Assembly (NCBI GenBank): GCA_910579655.1
Contig: CAJTVE010000074.1
Coordinates: 1-12,952 of the forward strand
Source: an uncultured Allobaculum sp.
GTDB lineage: Bacteria; Bacillota_I; Bacilli_A; Erysipelotrichales; Erysipelotrichaceae
Length of the DNA: 12,952 nt
Direction: 5' to 3'
The notes under the pieces are model-generated. The model was not told the DNA's origin, made no database searches, and worked only from the letters and a program-made list of their open reading frames with translations. The stretch's first letter is position 1. The number at the start of each line of letters is the position of its first letter. This document shows, one piece after another, positions 6,760 through 12,863 of the stretch. The translations under genes were made by a program, and so were the position numbers.

Positions 6760-8857
6760 GCTTTGCACGCGGACTCAGGCTGGCTGCCTGGACACTCTTT
6801 TCGAGTTTTTCGGCATCACCGGCCTGAACCGAAGACGAAATGACTTTGACCAGCCCGGAATTGGAAGAATCAGGATCATCGGCTGGAATTTTCAAGGAGG
6901 AGTCAGCCTGAACCGAGTCGGTATATTTTTCTTTTGGTGTCTGTTCACCGGGTTCCAGTTCATCCAGACCGTGGACAGCCACCAGTTTTTCTGCCGATGG
7001 AATCAGTTTATCGGATGTCTCATCCGGCAGTTTGCCAATAATGTTGCCAACCAGGAAGTCCATCCGGGCCAGATCATTCATGGTAATGGAGGCATTTTCT
7101 TTCGCTCCACGTTCTTTGGCATGGATGCCGCCAAAGATAAAGAAACGTTTTTCGGTAATGTCATTTTTTAACAGATCAATCAGACGATGGGTCTCATACG
7201 GCAGTTCATCCGAGAAGGAGACATCAATCAGGCCATTGGACAGGCCCAGCCAGTAGTTGATCGAGCCGCCATTTGCGGTCTGCTCATCCGCTTTATAGGT
7301 TCGATTCAAAATTGAAGACATGATCCGCGTATAGAAAACGGACCATTTCTGCTGGACAAGCGACAGATTTGAGAATTTTCCAGTGCGTACATCAAACAGG
7401 CCAAATCGTTTTCCCTTCCCAATCCGGGTATCAAAGTCCTGGCCAGAGATATAGATCATATCGATATCGAGCGGGAAGTCCGTGTTGGTCGGCGTTTCAG
7501 TTGTCGACCAGTCCAGATACACTCTTGCCGCCGGCCGAACCATCGCAACACCGATCGCAAACGCATTGATATCGGCAATGGCACCATAAATCGGGTAGTC
7601 GGCAATGTAGCCGATTTTACCGGACGTACTCATTGCGGCTGCTGCAATCCCCTGCAAAAACTGGATCTCATAGCCGCGAGTGTAGTAAGAGCGCACGGTG
7701 GTTGCTTCCGGGTTCAGGGAGCAGTTGAGGAATTTAATTTTCGGGTACTTCGCGGCATAGCGGTTGGTTGCCTGCAGCATGAGCGGATGGGAAGTGAAAA
7801 TGACCTGTGCTCCCCAGGCAATGGCTTCCTTGAAGGCGTTGTCGAGGGCTTCTGGCGTATTGTTATTCGGATAAATTTTCACATCTACCCGGCCATCCAT
7901 ATTCACAGCCATCGTCTTAAAGGCTTTATAGTGGGTCAGTGCCCATGAGGAAGACTGAGGATCGCCTTCCTGGATCAGTGCGGCTTTGATTGGCTCCTTC
8001 AGCAGGGAAAGCACGGACTTGCGCTCACTCAGTTCGGTTTCCGTCAGTAAAGCAGCTTCTACCACGTCCGGGTAGGATTCAATCTGGGGCAGAATCGGCG
8101 TCAGTTCCTTTTCAATTGTTGAATCTGGAATGGTCTGGGAAGGCCGCCAGCCATAAACATCCAGATAAATTAGAAATGCATCCCCATCACTGGCCTGAAT
8201 CGGGTGGGTGATCAGTTTATTCAGGACGGTAGAAAAGCTGTAGAAGAAAGACAGAATGTTTTTGCGTTCTGTTTCTGTAAAAGGCTGCTCTGAATCAGGA
8301 TGGAGAATGCGCAGCAGCTTTTTATAGTTGCGGGATTTGGTCATCAAAATGGAGTCAATGCCGGTGAAGTCATAAAAAGCCAGAAAACTCTTGTAGAGTT
8401 CACCTTTTTCCATATCATCAGGATTGACGATTAAGTTGATGACGTGGGCACTGATCAGTGGGTTGTTTAAAAATTTCGTGACTGAAACGCGCTTATTGCC
8501 TTCTTCGACAAAGTAGCGGCCGAACAGTTCATAGACAAGAATCGGATCACGCAGGCCTTCATTGGTCGCATGCTGACAAAGTGTAATCCACTTCGATGCA
8601 AATTCAGTCGTGTTATCAAGCAGCGGCATAAAGTTTGCCGCAAAGGATTCGGTACGGCCTTCATGACAGGTGCCGAGAATCTGGTCAGTCAGAATTTCGC
8701 GGACACCAAGATCCTTTTTTTTCACCACTTTCATGGATTTGAGATAGTGGTCAAGTACAGGCAGATAGGGATTGGCTCCCTTCGCTTTTTTTTCGTTTAA
8801 ACAAGCCAGACCTCGTTTGCGGGCCTGATTGTACTGGTCCATAGCGGATGCGGGCAT
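6752..8857 (-). CDS. BMP/PBP1-type ligand-binding protein with ParB-like N-terminal region, no signal peptide
   Basis: The product has 701 residues starting MPASAMDQYNQAR, with GAGGTGAG about 4 bases before the ATG. Residues about 100-131 (DPILVYELFGRYFVEEGNKR, then VSVTKFL) resemble the ParB/sulfiredoxin-like core, in which a short strand is followed by a G-x-x-R motif. Residues about 288-610 resemble the BMP (basic membrane protein/purine nucleoside-binding lipoprotein) periplasmic-binding fold: VIFTSHPLM (352-360), YTRGYEIQFLQGIAAAAMS (392-410) and GKIGYIADYPIYG (413-425). The tail 611-701 is acidic and low in complexity. BMP proteins are usually exported lipoproteins; this one lacks a hydrophobic N-terminus or lipobox, so it should be cytosolic. 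No permease or ATPase gene adjoins it. I infer a sensor or regulatory role, possibly for nucleosides, together with the coupled phosphoesterase downstream. Confidence 0.72.
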   Translation of the reverse strand: MPASAMDQYNQARKRGLACLNEKKAKGANPYLPVLDHYLKSMKVVKKKDLGVREILTDQILGTCHEGRTESFAANFMPLLDNTTEFASKWITLCQHATNEGLRDPILVYELFGRYFVEEGNKRVSVTKFLNNPLISAHVINLIVNPDDMEKGELYKSFLAFYDFTGIDSILMTKSRNYKKLLRILHPDSEQPFTETERKNILSFFYSFSTVLNKLITHPIQASDGDAFLIYLDVYGWRPSQTIPDSTIEKELTPILPQIESYPDVVEAALLTETELSERKSVLSLLKEPIKAALIQEGDPQSSSWALTHYKAFKTMAVNMDGRVDVKIYPNNNTPEALDNAFKEAIAWGAQVIFTSHPLMLQATNRYAAKYPKIKFLNCSLNPEATTVRSYYTRGYEIQFLQGIAAAAMSTSGKIGYIADYPIYGAIADINAFAIGVAMVRPAARVYLDWSTTETPTNTDFPLDIDMIYISGQDFDTRIGKGKRFGLFDVRTGKFSNLSLVQQKWSVFYTRIMSSILNRTYKADEQTANGGSINYWLGLSNGLIDVSFSDELPYETHRLIDLLKNDITEKRFFIFGGIHAKERGAKENASITMNDLARMDFLVGNIIGKLPDETSDKLIPSAEKLVAVHGLDELEPGEQTPKEKYTDSVQADSSLKIPADDPDSSNSGLVKVISSSVQAGDAEKLEKSVQAASLSPRAKHE

Positions 8858-9147
8858 AGTCTCACCTCATTCATCATCAGTCTAACATTGTCAAATTTCT
8901 TCCCAATCGAGCAAGCCCATCCAATGAAAGCCAAAACCGACTGTTTTGCTTGGCCCTGAAGAAAGTTGAAGAGGACTCGAAAATGAGACCAAGACAGATA
9001 AGGGGCGCACTGGAGTGGACACGATGGCATTCCAAGAGGCGGATTGCTTCTCACTTTCCATTGTTCATACGAGAGGAAAGGCAGAGCGGAAATCAATCAG
9101 AAACGATGTGAGGAACCTTTTTCAGCTGAAACAGTATATTTTTGGTT

Positions 9148-9171
9148 AAAAAAATCTTCGCCCGCTGCGAA
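9148..9171 (-). terminator. Possible weak minus-strand terminator
   Basis: TTCGC (9157-9161) and GCGAA (9167-9171) pair around a 5-base loop. On the minus strand the stem is followed within two bases by seven T (9154-9148). The stem is short. It would stop leftward transcription entering the BMP-like operon from the right. Confidence 0.3.
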
Positions 9172-9200
9172 ATTTTAATAATGATCAGCGAATTGTACCA

Positions 9201-9231
9201 AACAGGACGGATTAACGGCAAAACAGGACGG
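9201..9231 (+). promoter_or_regulatory. Two identical 10-bp direct repeats, 21 bp apart
   Basis: AACAGGACGG occurs at 9201-9210 and again at 9222-9231, so the copies start exactly 21 bp (two helical turns) apart and lie on the same DNA face. Both are preceded by A residues (CAAACAGG and AAAACAGG). They lie about 30-60 bases upstream of the -10-like sequences at 9259-9269, a position typical of activator sites. I infer a tandem binding site for an unknown regulator of the gene at 9399. Confidence 0.5.
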
Positions 9232-9248
9232 GCAGAAGTTAATTATGC

Positions 9249-9262
9249 AGAAAACGCTTACA
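9249..9262 (+). promoter_or_regulatory. CcpA cre-like site overlapping putative -10 region
   Basis: AGAAAACGCTTACA matches the catabolite-responsive element core (TGNAARCGNWWWCA) at every defined position except the first T. It overlaps -10-like hexamers TACAAT (9259-9264) and TATATT (9264-9269). No good -35 is visible, which would fit an activator-dependent promoter. If it is real, CcpA bound here would block transcription of the gene at 9399 when preferred sugars are present. Confidence 0.45.
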
Positions 9263-9398
9263 ATATATTGGCAGACAGTGCATGATCACGCCAGACTGCC
9301 CCTTTGAGAACTAAAAATCCAGGGACTCGTTCGGTGGAGAGAACCGACTGCACGACTTGATTACTGCATGTTTAAATTCATGGAAAGGGAGATTCATT

Positions 9399-9896
9399 AT
9401 GGTTTTAAGTGGAGAGGAAATGCTGCTGCTCGAAAGTCTGATTGGCAAGAAAGCGGAGAAAATTCTGATTCCAATTCCAAAAAATTCTGTAAGCAAGCCA
9501 GTCGAAACCGTGCTCGTTCTTTCAAAAGATAAAGGGATTCTGATTGATTCCTGTTACCGACCCCAAAAAGCAATTGAAACACCCGATGGGTATCCGCAGA
9601 TGCGGGTGCGCCTCATTGAGAAAATTCCTGAATACGCGAATGGAGATGCGATCGAATTGTCAAATACTGGAGAAATTGTACGTTCTATTGAAGTAACAAG
9701 TGAGCACATCCTTACCCCGAAAGACACAGCATGCTATACAAAGGCTGTCCATATCGAATTTACTGGACAGCGTGAAATTACCATTACCCGTGAAACCTTC
9801 CGCAATCCTTCTTTGCAGGTGTACGAACGGGTGCCGGATCATCCAATCGAGCCAGAATACAATGCTCGTGTAACCCAGACGGTCCAGACTTTCTGA
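9399..9896 (+). CDS. Uncharacterised 165-residue protein
   Basis: I do not recognise this family. The ATG at 9399 follows AAAGGGAG by about 7 bases; a TTG start at 9357 without a site is less likely. The product starts MVLSGEEMLLLESLIGKK. It is rich in alternating hydrophobic and charged residues typical of beta strands (KILIPIPKNSV, VETVLVLSKDKGILID, REITITRETF) and has no signal peptide, membrane segment or obvious catalytic motif; it has two Cys (C52 and C112). It is probably a small cytosolic beta-rich protein. It stands alone, with a candidate regulatory region upstream (direct repeats at 9201-9231, cre-like site at 9249-9262) and a strong terminator downstream. Good codon structure, ribosome site and terminator make it a real gene. 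Confidence 0.7.
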   Translation: MVLSGEEMLLLESLIGKKAEKILIPIPKNSVSKPVETVLVLSKDKGILIDSCYRPQKAIETPDGYPQMRVRLIEKIPEYANGDAIELSNTGEIVRSIEVTSEHILTPKDTACYTKAVHIEFTGQREITITRETFRNPSLQVYERVPDHPIEPEYNARVTQTVQTF

Positions 9897-9928
9897 CACT
9901 GAAAATTTCGTTTCATCCTCATCCCTAT

Positions 9929-9954
9929 CAAAATCCGTTCCAGATCGGATTTTG
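9929..9954 (+). other. Hairpin just before the terminator of the 9399 gene
   Basis: CAAAATCCG (9929-9937) pairs perfectly with CGGATTTTG (9946-9954), loop of 8 bases. It sits one base before the terminator stem at 9956. Such tandem hairpins can protect a message's 3' end or improve termination. Confidence 0.5.
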
Positions 9955-9955
9955 G

Positions 9956-9992
9956 AATCCCGGCAGTTCGTCCAGGCTGCCGGGATTTTTTT
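9956..9992 (+). terminator. Terminator of the 9399 gene
   Basis: AATCCCGGCAG (9956-9966) pairs perfectly with CTGCCGGGATT (9977-9987), loop of 10 bases, followed by a T-run to 9992. Confidence 0.88.
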
Positions 9993-10296
9993 ATGAAAAA
10001 ACGCAATATTTCCGTAAAAATAAGGATTGCAAACTGTGAGGTATTCAATGCGGGCCAGGGGAGGGTGAAAAATGTTCAGAATGGTTTTCTGATGTCAGGG
10101 AATTGAAAGAAATCAAGTCGATAGGAGATTTTCAGTCGAAAAATGTGAAGTGGAAAAAGAGCGTAAAATTCCATCTGAATGACTTTTCAATAGCATCTAA
10201 ATCCGATTGAATTTGAATCTTCAAACAAGATTGTACATTTTTTGGGCAAAAAATGATAAAAAAGAGGGGTTCCGGTCTAGAATACCCAATTGCTTA
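9993..10296. other. Gene-free AT-rich stretch
   Basis: About 300 bases with no ORF that has a ribosome site and protein-like sequence. Purine-rich tracts occur (for example 10125-10165). I see no named feature apart from the start of an inverted repeat: TACCCAAT at 10283-10290 with its partner ATTGGGTA at 10363-10370. Confidence 0.4.
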
Positions 10297-10325
10297 TTTA
10301 CTTCCCAAAGATTATTTTTTATACT
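10297..10325 (+). promoter_or_regulatory. Putative promoter of a candidate small RNA
   Basis: TTTACT (10297-10302, four of six) and TATACT (10320-10325, five of six) are spaced by exactly 17 bases. It would start transcription at about 10332. The inverted repeat TACCCAAT (10283-10290) and ATTGGGTA (10363-10370) brackets it and could be an operator or looped site. No protein gene begins within 600 bases downstream. Confidence 0.35.
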
Positions 10326-10331
10326 CCAAGT

Positions 10332-10563
10332 GTACCTGAGATTTGCGTTGGGGGACGTGGAGATTGGGTACGGGAATTTTGTAAGGACGGAATACCATAA
10401 TAATTCATAATAAATTTTGTGCGATCATGTATTCATCTTTTTTCAACTCTGATACCTTCTGATAGATTCATCACTCACGTTTTAAACCGTCCTTATTGTG
10501 CGATTAACAGTGAATTCTGCCAGGACAGAGTTCACTGTTGGGAGCCTTCGGGCTCTTTTTTTT
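10332..10563 (+). ncRNA. Candidate structured non-coding RNA, about 230 nt
   Basis: There is no protein-coding signal here, but several perfect helices stack toward a strong terminator. TAAGGACGG (10382-10390) pairs with CCGTCCTTA (10487-10495), closing a loop of 96 bases. Then AACAGTGAATTCTG (10506-10519) pairs with CAGAGTTCACTGTT (10526-10539) over 14 bp including one G-U pair. Directly after comes the GAGCC-TTCG-GGCTC stem with eight T. TTGTGCGAT is repeated at 10417-10425 and 10496-10504, one copy overlapping the closing-helix edge. A promoter-like pair lies at 10297-10325. It matches no RNA family I can recall (not tmRNA, RNase P, 6S, SRP RNA or T-box by visible motifs). It could instead be only a long leader or an old gene's 3' end. 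Confidence 0.35.
10542..10563 (+). terminator. Strong terminator with UUCG tetraloop
   Basis: GAGCC (10542-10546) and GGCTC (10551-10555) close a C(UUCG)G tetraloop, a very stable RNA loop, followed by eight T (10556-10563). The 14-bp hairpin at 10506-10539 ends two bases before it. Something must be transcribed rightward into it, and no protein gene lies in the 640 bases before it. Confidence 0.85.
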
Positions 10564-10858
10564 ATACCGCTCTTTCAGGCAACGGTTGAAAACAGGAAAC
10601 GCACGCAGCCAAAAAGCAGCGAAAAGATGTCCAGATGCTCTTCGTATGATCTTTAAGACTCTCTTTTTTAAGAGAGAACCGGAATTCTTCAGACTGAAAT
10701 CAGAATTCTGTTGCCTTAGAAAGAAAGCTATAAAGAAAAGGGAAAAAGCGAAAGAGCAGCTTTTCAAAAACTGTGATCTCTGAATGCTTTTTGAGAGGCT
10801 GGCTGTCAAATCACTTGCTGATTCAGGCTGATTCAGGCTGATCATGTCAGCGGCCTTA
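10564..10858. other. Gene-free spacer with small hairpins and a 10-bp tandem repeat
   Basis: About 295 bases upstream of the Rrf2 gene. CTCTCTT (10659-10665) pairs with AAGAGAG (10670-10676) around four T, and GAATTCT (10682-10688) pairs with AGAATTC (10702-10708). At 10817-10842 the unit GCTGATTCAG is repeated twice with a partial third copy. Long minus- and plus-strand ORFs here are basic, low-quality and lack ribosome sites, so I call no gene. Confidence 0.45.
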
Positions 10859-10887
10859 TTGAAATCAGTACTCGTCTGGTTAATAAT
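10859..10887 (+). promoter_or_regulatory. Putative sigma-A promoter of the Rrf2 gene
   Basis: TTGAAA (10859-10864, five of six) and AATAAT (10882-10887, five of six) are spaced by 17 bases. Transcription would start near 10894, about 70 bases before the Rrf2 ATG and just before the operator-like repeats at 10899-10920. Confidence 0.55.
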
Positions 10888-10898
10888 CAAGGCACTGA

Positions 10899-10920
10899 GA
10901 ACGTTCCATTCAGAACATTC
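10899..10920 (+). promoter_or_regulatory. Paired GAACrTTC dyads, possible Rrf2 autoregulatory operator
   Basis: GAACGTTC (10899-10906, a perfect palindrome) and GAACATTC (10913-10920) start 14 bp apart, immediately downstream of the predicted transcription start. Rrf2 regulators commonly repress their own genes from sites at this position. The link is inference from location and symmetry. Confidence 0.4.
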
Positions 10921-10964
10921 AATCCACCCAGACTCCATCTTTGAGACTAGAAAAAGGAGGCTTC

Positions 10965-11426
10965 ATGCAGATTTCCAGCCGTTTTACTATCGCCGTTCAT
11001 ATCTGTGCCTGTCTTCATGCTTTTGAAGGCAAATATCGTCTGACCAGCGATTTTCTCGCATCCAGCGTCAATGTCAATCCCGTCATCATTCGCAATATTC
11101 TCGCCCAGCTGAAAGCCGCCCGGATTGTGAGCGTCGCCAGAGGATCAGGCGGAGCCTGCCTGATCTGCAACCCTGAAACGACAACTTTACTGGATGTTTA
11201 TCGCGCAATTGACCCGATCGAAAACAACCAGCTGTTTCATTTCCATGAAAATCCAAATCCAGACTGTCCAGTCGGGCGTTCGATTCACGAAGTACTGGAT
11301 GCGCATCTGACCAGTGCTCAGAAAGCGATGGAAGAGGATCTGGCGAAAAATACCTTGGCTGATCTCTTTGCTCAAACCGATCAGGCGATTGAAAATCAGG
11401 AACAGCAGGAACAGACTTCGCTTTGA
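10965..11426 (+). CDS. Rrf2 family transcriptional regulator (YwnA-like)
   Basis: The product has 153 residues starting MQISSRFTIAVHI, chosen because AGGAGG lies 4 bases before the ATG at 10965. Residues 1-70 form the Rrf2 winged helix: YRLTSDFLASSVNVNPVIIR (24-43) is the recognition region and VARGSGGACL (57-66) the wing. LLDVYRAID (75-83) and HENPNPDCPVGRSIHEVL (94-111) match the YwnA-type subgroup. It lacks the three closely spaced Cys of iron-sulfur Rrf2 proteins such as IscR and NsrR; C101 in PDCPVG is the family-conserved one, and C65/C68 form an extra CxxC near the wing. It probably represses its own or nearby genes. In Bacillus subtilis ywnA sits next to ywnB; here the only YwnB-like sequence is the broken remnant at 71-365. 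Confidence 0.88.
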   Translation: MQISSRFTIAVHICACLHAFEGKYRLTSDFLASSVNVNPVIIRNILAQLKAARIVSVARGSGGACLICNPETTTLLDVYRAIDPIENNQLFHFHENPNPDCPVGRSIHEVLDAHLTSAQKAMEEDLAKNTLADLFAQTDQAIENQEQQEQTSL

Positions 11427-11440
11427 AAACCGAAATTGAC

Positions 11441-11483
11441 AAATGAGGCCAAACGTCCACATCTGGACAGGCCTCATTTTTTT
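11441..11483 (+). terminator. Terminator of the Rrf2 gene
   Basis: AAATGAGGCC (11441-11450) pairs with GGCCTCATTT (11470-11479). An inner stem GTCCA/TGGAC (11455-11459 and 11464-11468) extends it, and a T-run continues to 11483. It lies 14 bases after the Rrf2 stop. Confidence 0.85.
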
Positions 11484-11725
11484 GTCTCTGGTTTGAGTTG
11501 GATCTTTATTGGATAATGGAGCCACTGAAAAGATATTCAAGAATATCCAGTCAGATGTTTTCGGAAGCTGTCTTTTGAAGGATTGAAGGAATGGATAGAG
11601 AAATGTTTTGTTCGAGTCAGCCAGAATTGAGACCAGAATTGACACAGGAAATTCAATTCAGAACCAATAGCTGTCCATCCTTTCCAGCCAGAGCAGTTTC
11701 CAATACCACAAGAAAGGGAGACACC

Positions 11726-12535
11726 ATGAAAAGAAGCGCAAAAGGCCAGGCAATGGTCGAAGACACAATCCAGATTCAACCGACTGCTTTTGATAAGCAG
11801 GACAAAACCTCAATTTACTGGTTAGGCAACGGCGGAGCCATGATCAACTCTCAGGGAACCGTGATTCTGATTGACCCGCTGCTCAAAGGTTTTGATATGC
11901 CGCTTTTGATGAATGAAATGCCGCTTGATCCATTAAAAAGCGGCCATATCGATGCGGTACTGATCACCCATATTGATAATGATCATTATTCCCCTCCAAC
12001 CTGCACGGATCTTAAAGACAAAACTGATCGCTTCTATGCCCCCAATTATGTGGCAGAAGTTATGGACGAAGAAGGTTATCCTGTCAGCATGAAAACCATC
12101 TGGGATGAATTTCCGGTTGGTCAGGTCAATGTGCAGCTGACTCCAGCTTTACACAACTGGCAGAACAACGTCAAAAAATGGCAGTATCGCTATTGGAAAC
12201 CGGAAGACTATTGCGGCTACTATCTGAATACGCCAGATGGAAAAATCTGGATGCCAGGAGACTCCCAGCTTCTTTGTGAACAGCTGGAAAGGCCGGTCCC
12301 GGATGTCATTCTGTTTGATTTTGCGGACAACGCTTCCCATATCACATTGGATGGAGCTGTTAAGCTTGCCAATACGTATCCCGATTCAGATCTGATTGCG
12401 ATTCACTGGGGATGTGTGGATGCACCTGAGATGTCCCCATTTAATGGGGATCCTGAAAAACTCCGGGCCAGAATTGTCAATCCAGACCGCCTGAAAGTTC
12501 TTGCTCCCGGTGAAGAATACATTCTGAATCAATAA
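11726..12535 (+). CDS. MBL-fold metallo-hydrolase (UlaG-like) with atypical metal motif
   Basis: The product has 269 residues starting MKRSAKGQAMVED. AAGGGAG lies 5 bases before the ATG at 11726; an upstream in-frame ATG at 11591 has no good site, and its extra 45 residues do not look like protein of this family. Metallo-beta-lactamase fold landmarks are seen: ILIDPLLKG (48-56), ITHIDNDHYSPPTC (80-93), LHNWQ (142-146), WMPGDSQLL (175-183), NASHITLDGAV (202-212) and IAIHWGC (224-230). The usual HxHxDH is HxDxDH here (H82, D84, D86, H87), so one metal-ligand His is Asp. It resembles cytosolic UlaG-type lactonase/hydrolase relatives; substrate unknown. A TTGACA occurs at 11639-11644 without a good -10. 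The histidine phosphatase gene follows after 118 purine-rich bases and may have been co-transcribed. Confidence 0.82.
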   Translation: MKRSAKGQAMVEDTIQIQPTAFDKQDKTSIYWLGNGGAMINSQGTVILIDPLLKGFDMPLLMNEMPLDPLKSGHIDAVLITHIDNDHYSPPTCTDLKDKTDRFYAPNYVAEVMDEEGYPVSMKTIWDEFPVGQVNVQLTPALHNWQNNVKKWQYRYWKPEDYCGYYLNTPDGKIWMPGDSQLLCEQLERPVPDVILFDFADNASHITLDGAVKLANTYPDSDLIAIHWGCVDAPEMSPFNGDPEKLRARIVNPDRLKVLAPGEEYILNQ

Positions 12536-12653
12536 GCCGGATTTAAAAGGAGAAGAGAAGACCAAATCAGTCGTAAAGAAACAGGAAGCCTCACAGAGAA
12601 GGCACCAGAGGGAAAGCACGATAGAGAAAGCCGAAAAGAAGAAAGGAAATGGA

Positions 12654-12863
12654 ATGAAACATTTATATCTCATGCGTCATGGACAGACGCTTTTCAATGC
12701 TCAGAACAAAATCCAGGGATGGTGCGATTCTCCTTTGACATCCAAGGGAATCGAGCAGGCCAAAGCAGCGAAAAAGATTCTCGATGAACGGATTTTAACA
12801 GTTGGTTATATTAGGTTTTTAAGGAAAAAACAGTTTCTAATGAATAGAGATGTGTTATTATAA
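12654..12863 (+). pseudogene. Histidine phosphatase (phosphoglycerate-mutase-like) gene, interrupted after about 46 codons
   Basis: The frame begins MKHLYLMRHGQTLFNAQ with the RHG catalytic motif (R8, H9, G10) and continues IQGWCDSPLTSKGIEQAKAA, which is the N-terminus of the histidine phosphatase family (usually 200 or more residues). GAAAGGAAATGG precedes the ATG. Similarity stops after KKILDER (codon 46, about 12791): the next 24 codons read ILTVGYIRFLRKKQ and end at TAA, with no match to the family's following SxxxRAxxT region in any frame. Base composition drops to very AT-rich at the same point. The gene is therefore cut by foreign sequence; the remaining piece lacks the second catalytic His and cannot be active. 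Confidence 0.8.

Larger units (their letters stand above)
8858..9398. other. Divergent intergenic region between BMP-like gene and unknown gene at 9399
   Basis: About 540 bases with no convincing gene. Near 8858-8930 it must hold the minus-strand promoter; a TTGACA-like hexamer occurs on the minus strand around 8888-8893 but has no good -10 at the right spacing. The stretch 8930-9140 shows nothing I can name. The right half holds a possible minus-strand terminator (9148-9171), paired direct repeats (9201-9231) and a cre-like site (9249-9262), listed separately. Confidence 0.5.

Noticed and set aside
8797..9096. 99-residue minus-strand ORF upstream of and overlapping the BMP-like gene
   Set aside because: Out of frame with the BMP-like gene, no ribosome site, and protein sequence without family features.
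10817..10842. 10-bp tandem repeat as a CRISPR or integron-like array
   Set aside because: Only two full copies and one partial copy, no spacers and no associated genes; a simple tandem duplication.
10504..10938. 144-residue minus-strand ORF
   Set aside because: No ribosome site, composition biased by the hairpin and T-run of the terminator it overlaps, and no recognisable domain.
11591..11725. 45-residue N-terminal extension of the MBL-fold protein
   Set aside because: The internal ATG at 11726 has a good ribosome site, and the extension has no family similarity.
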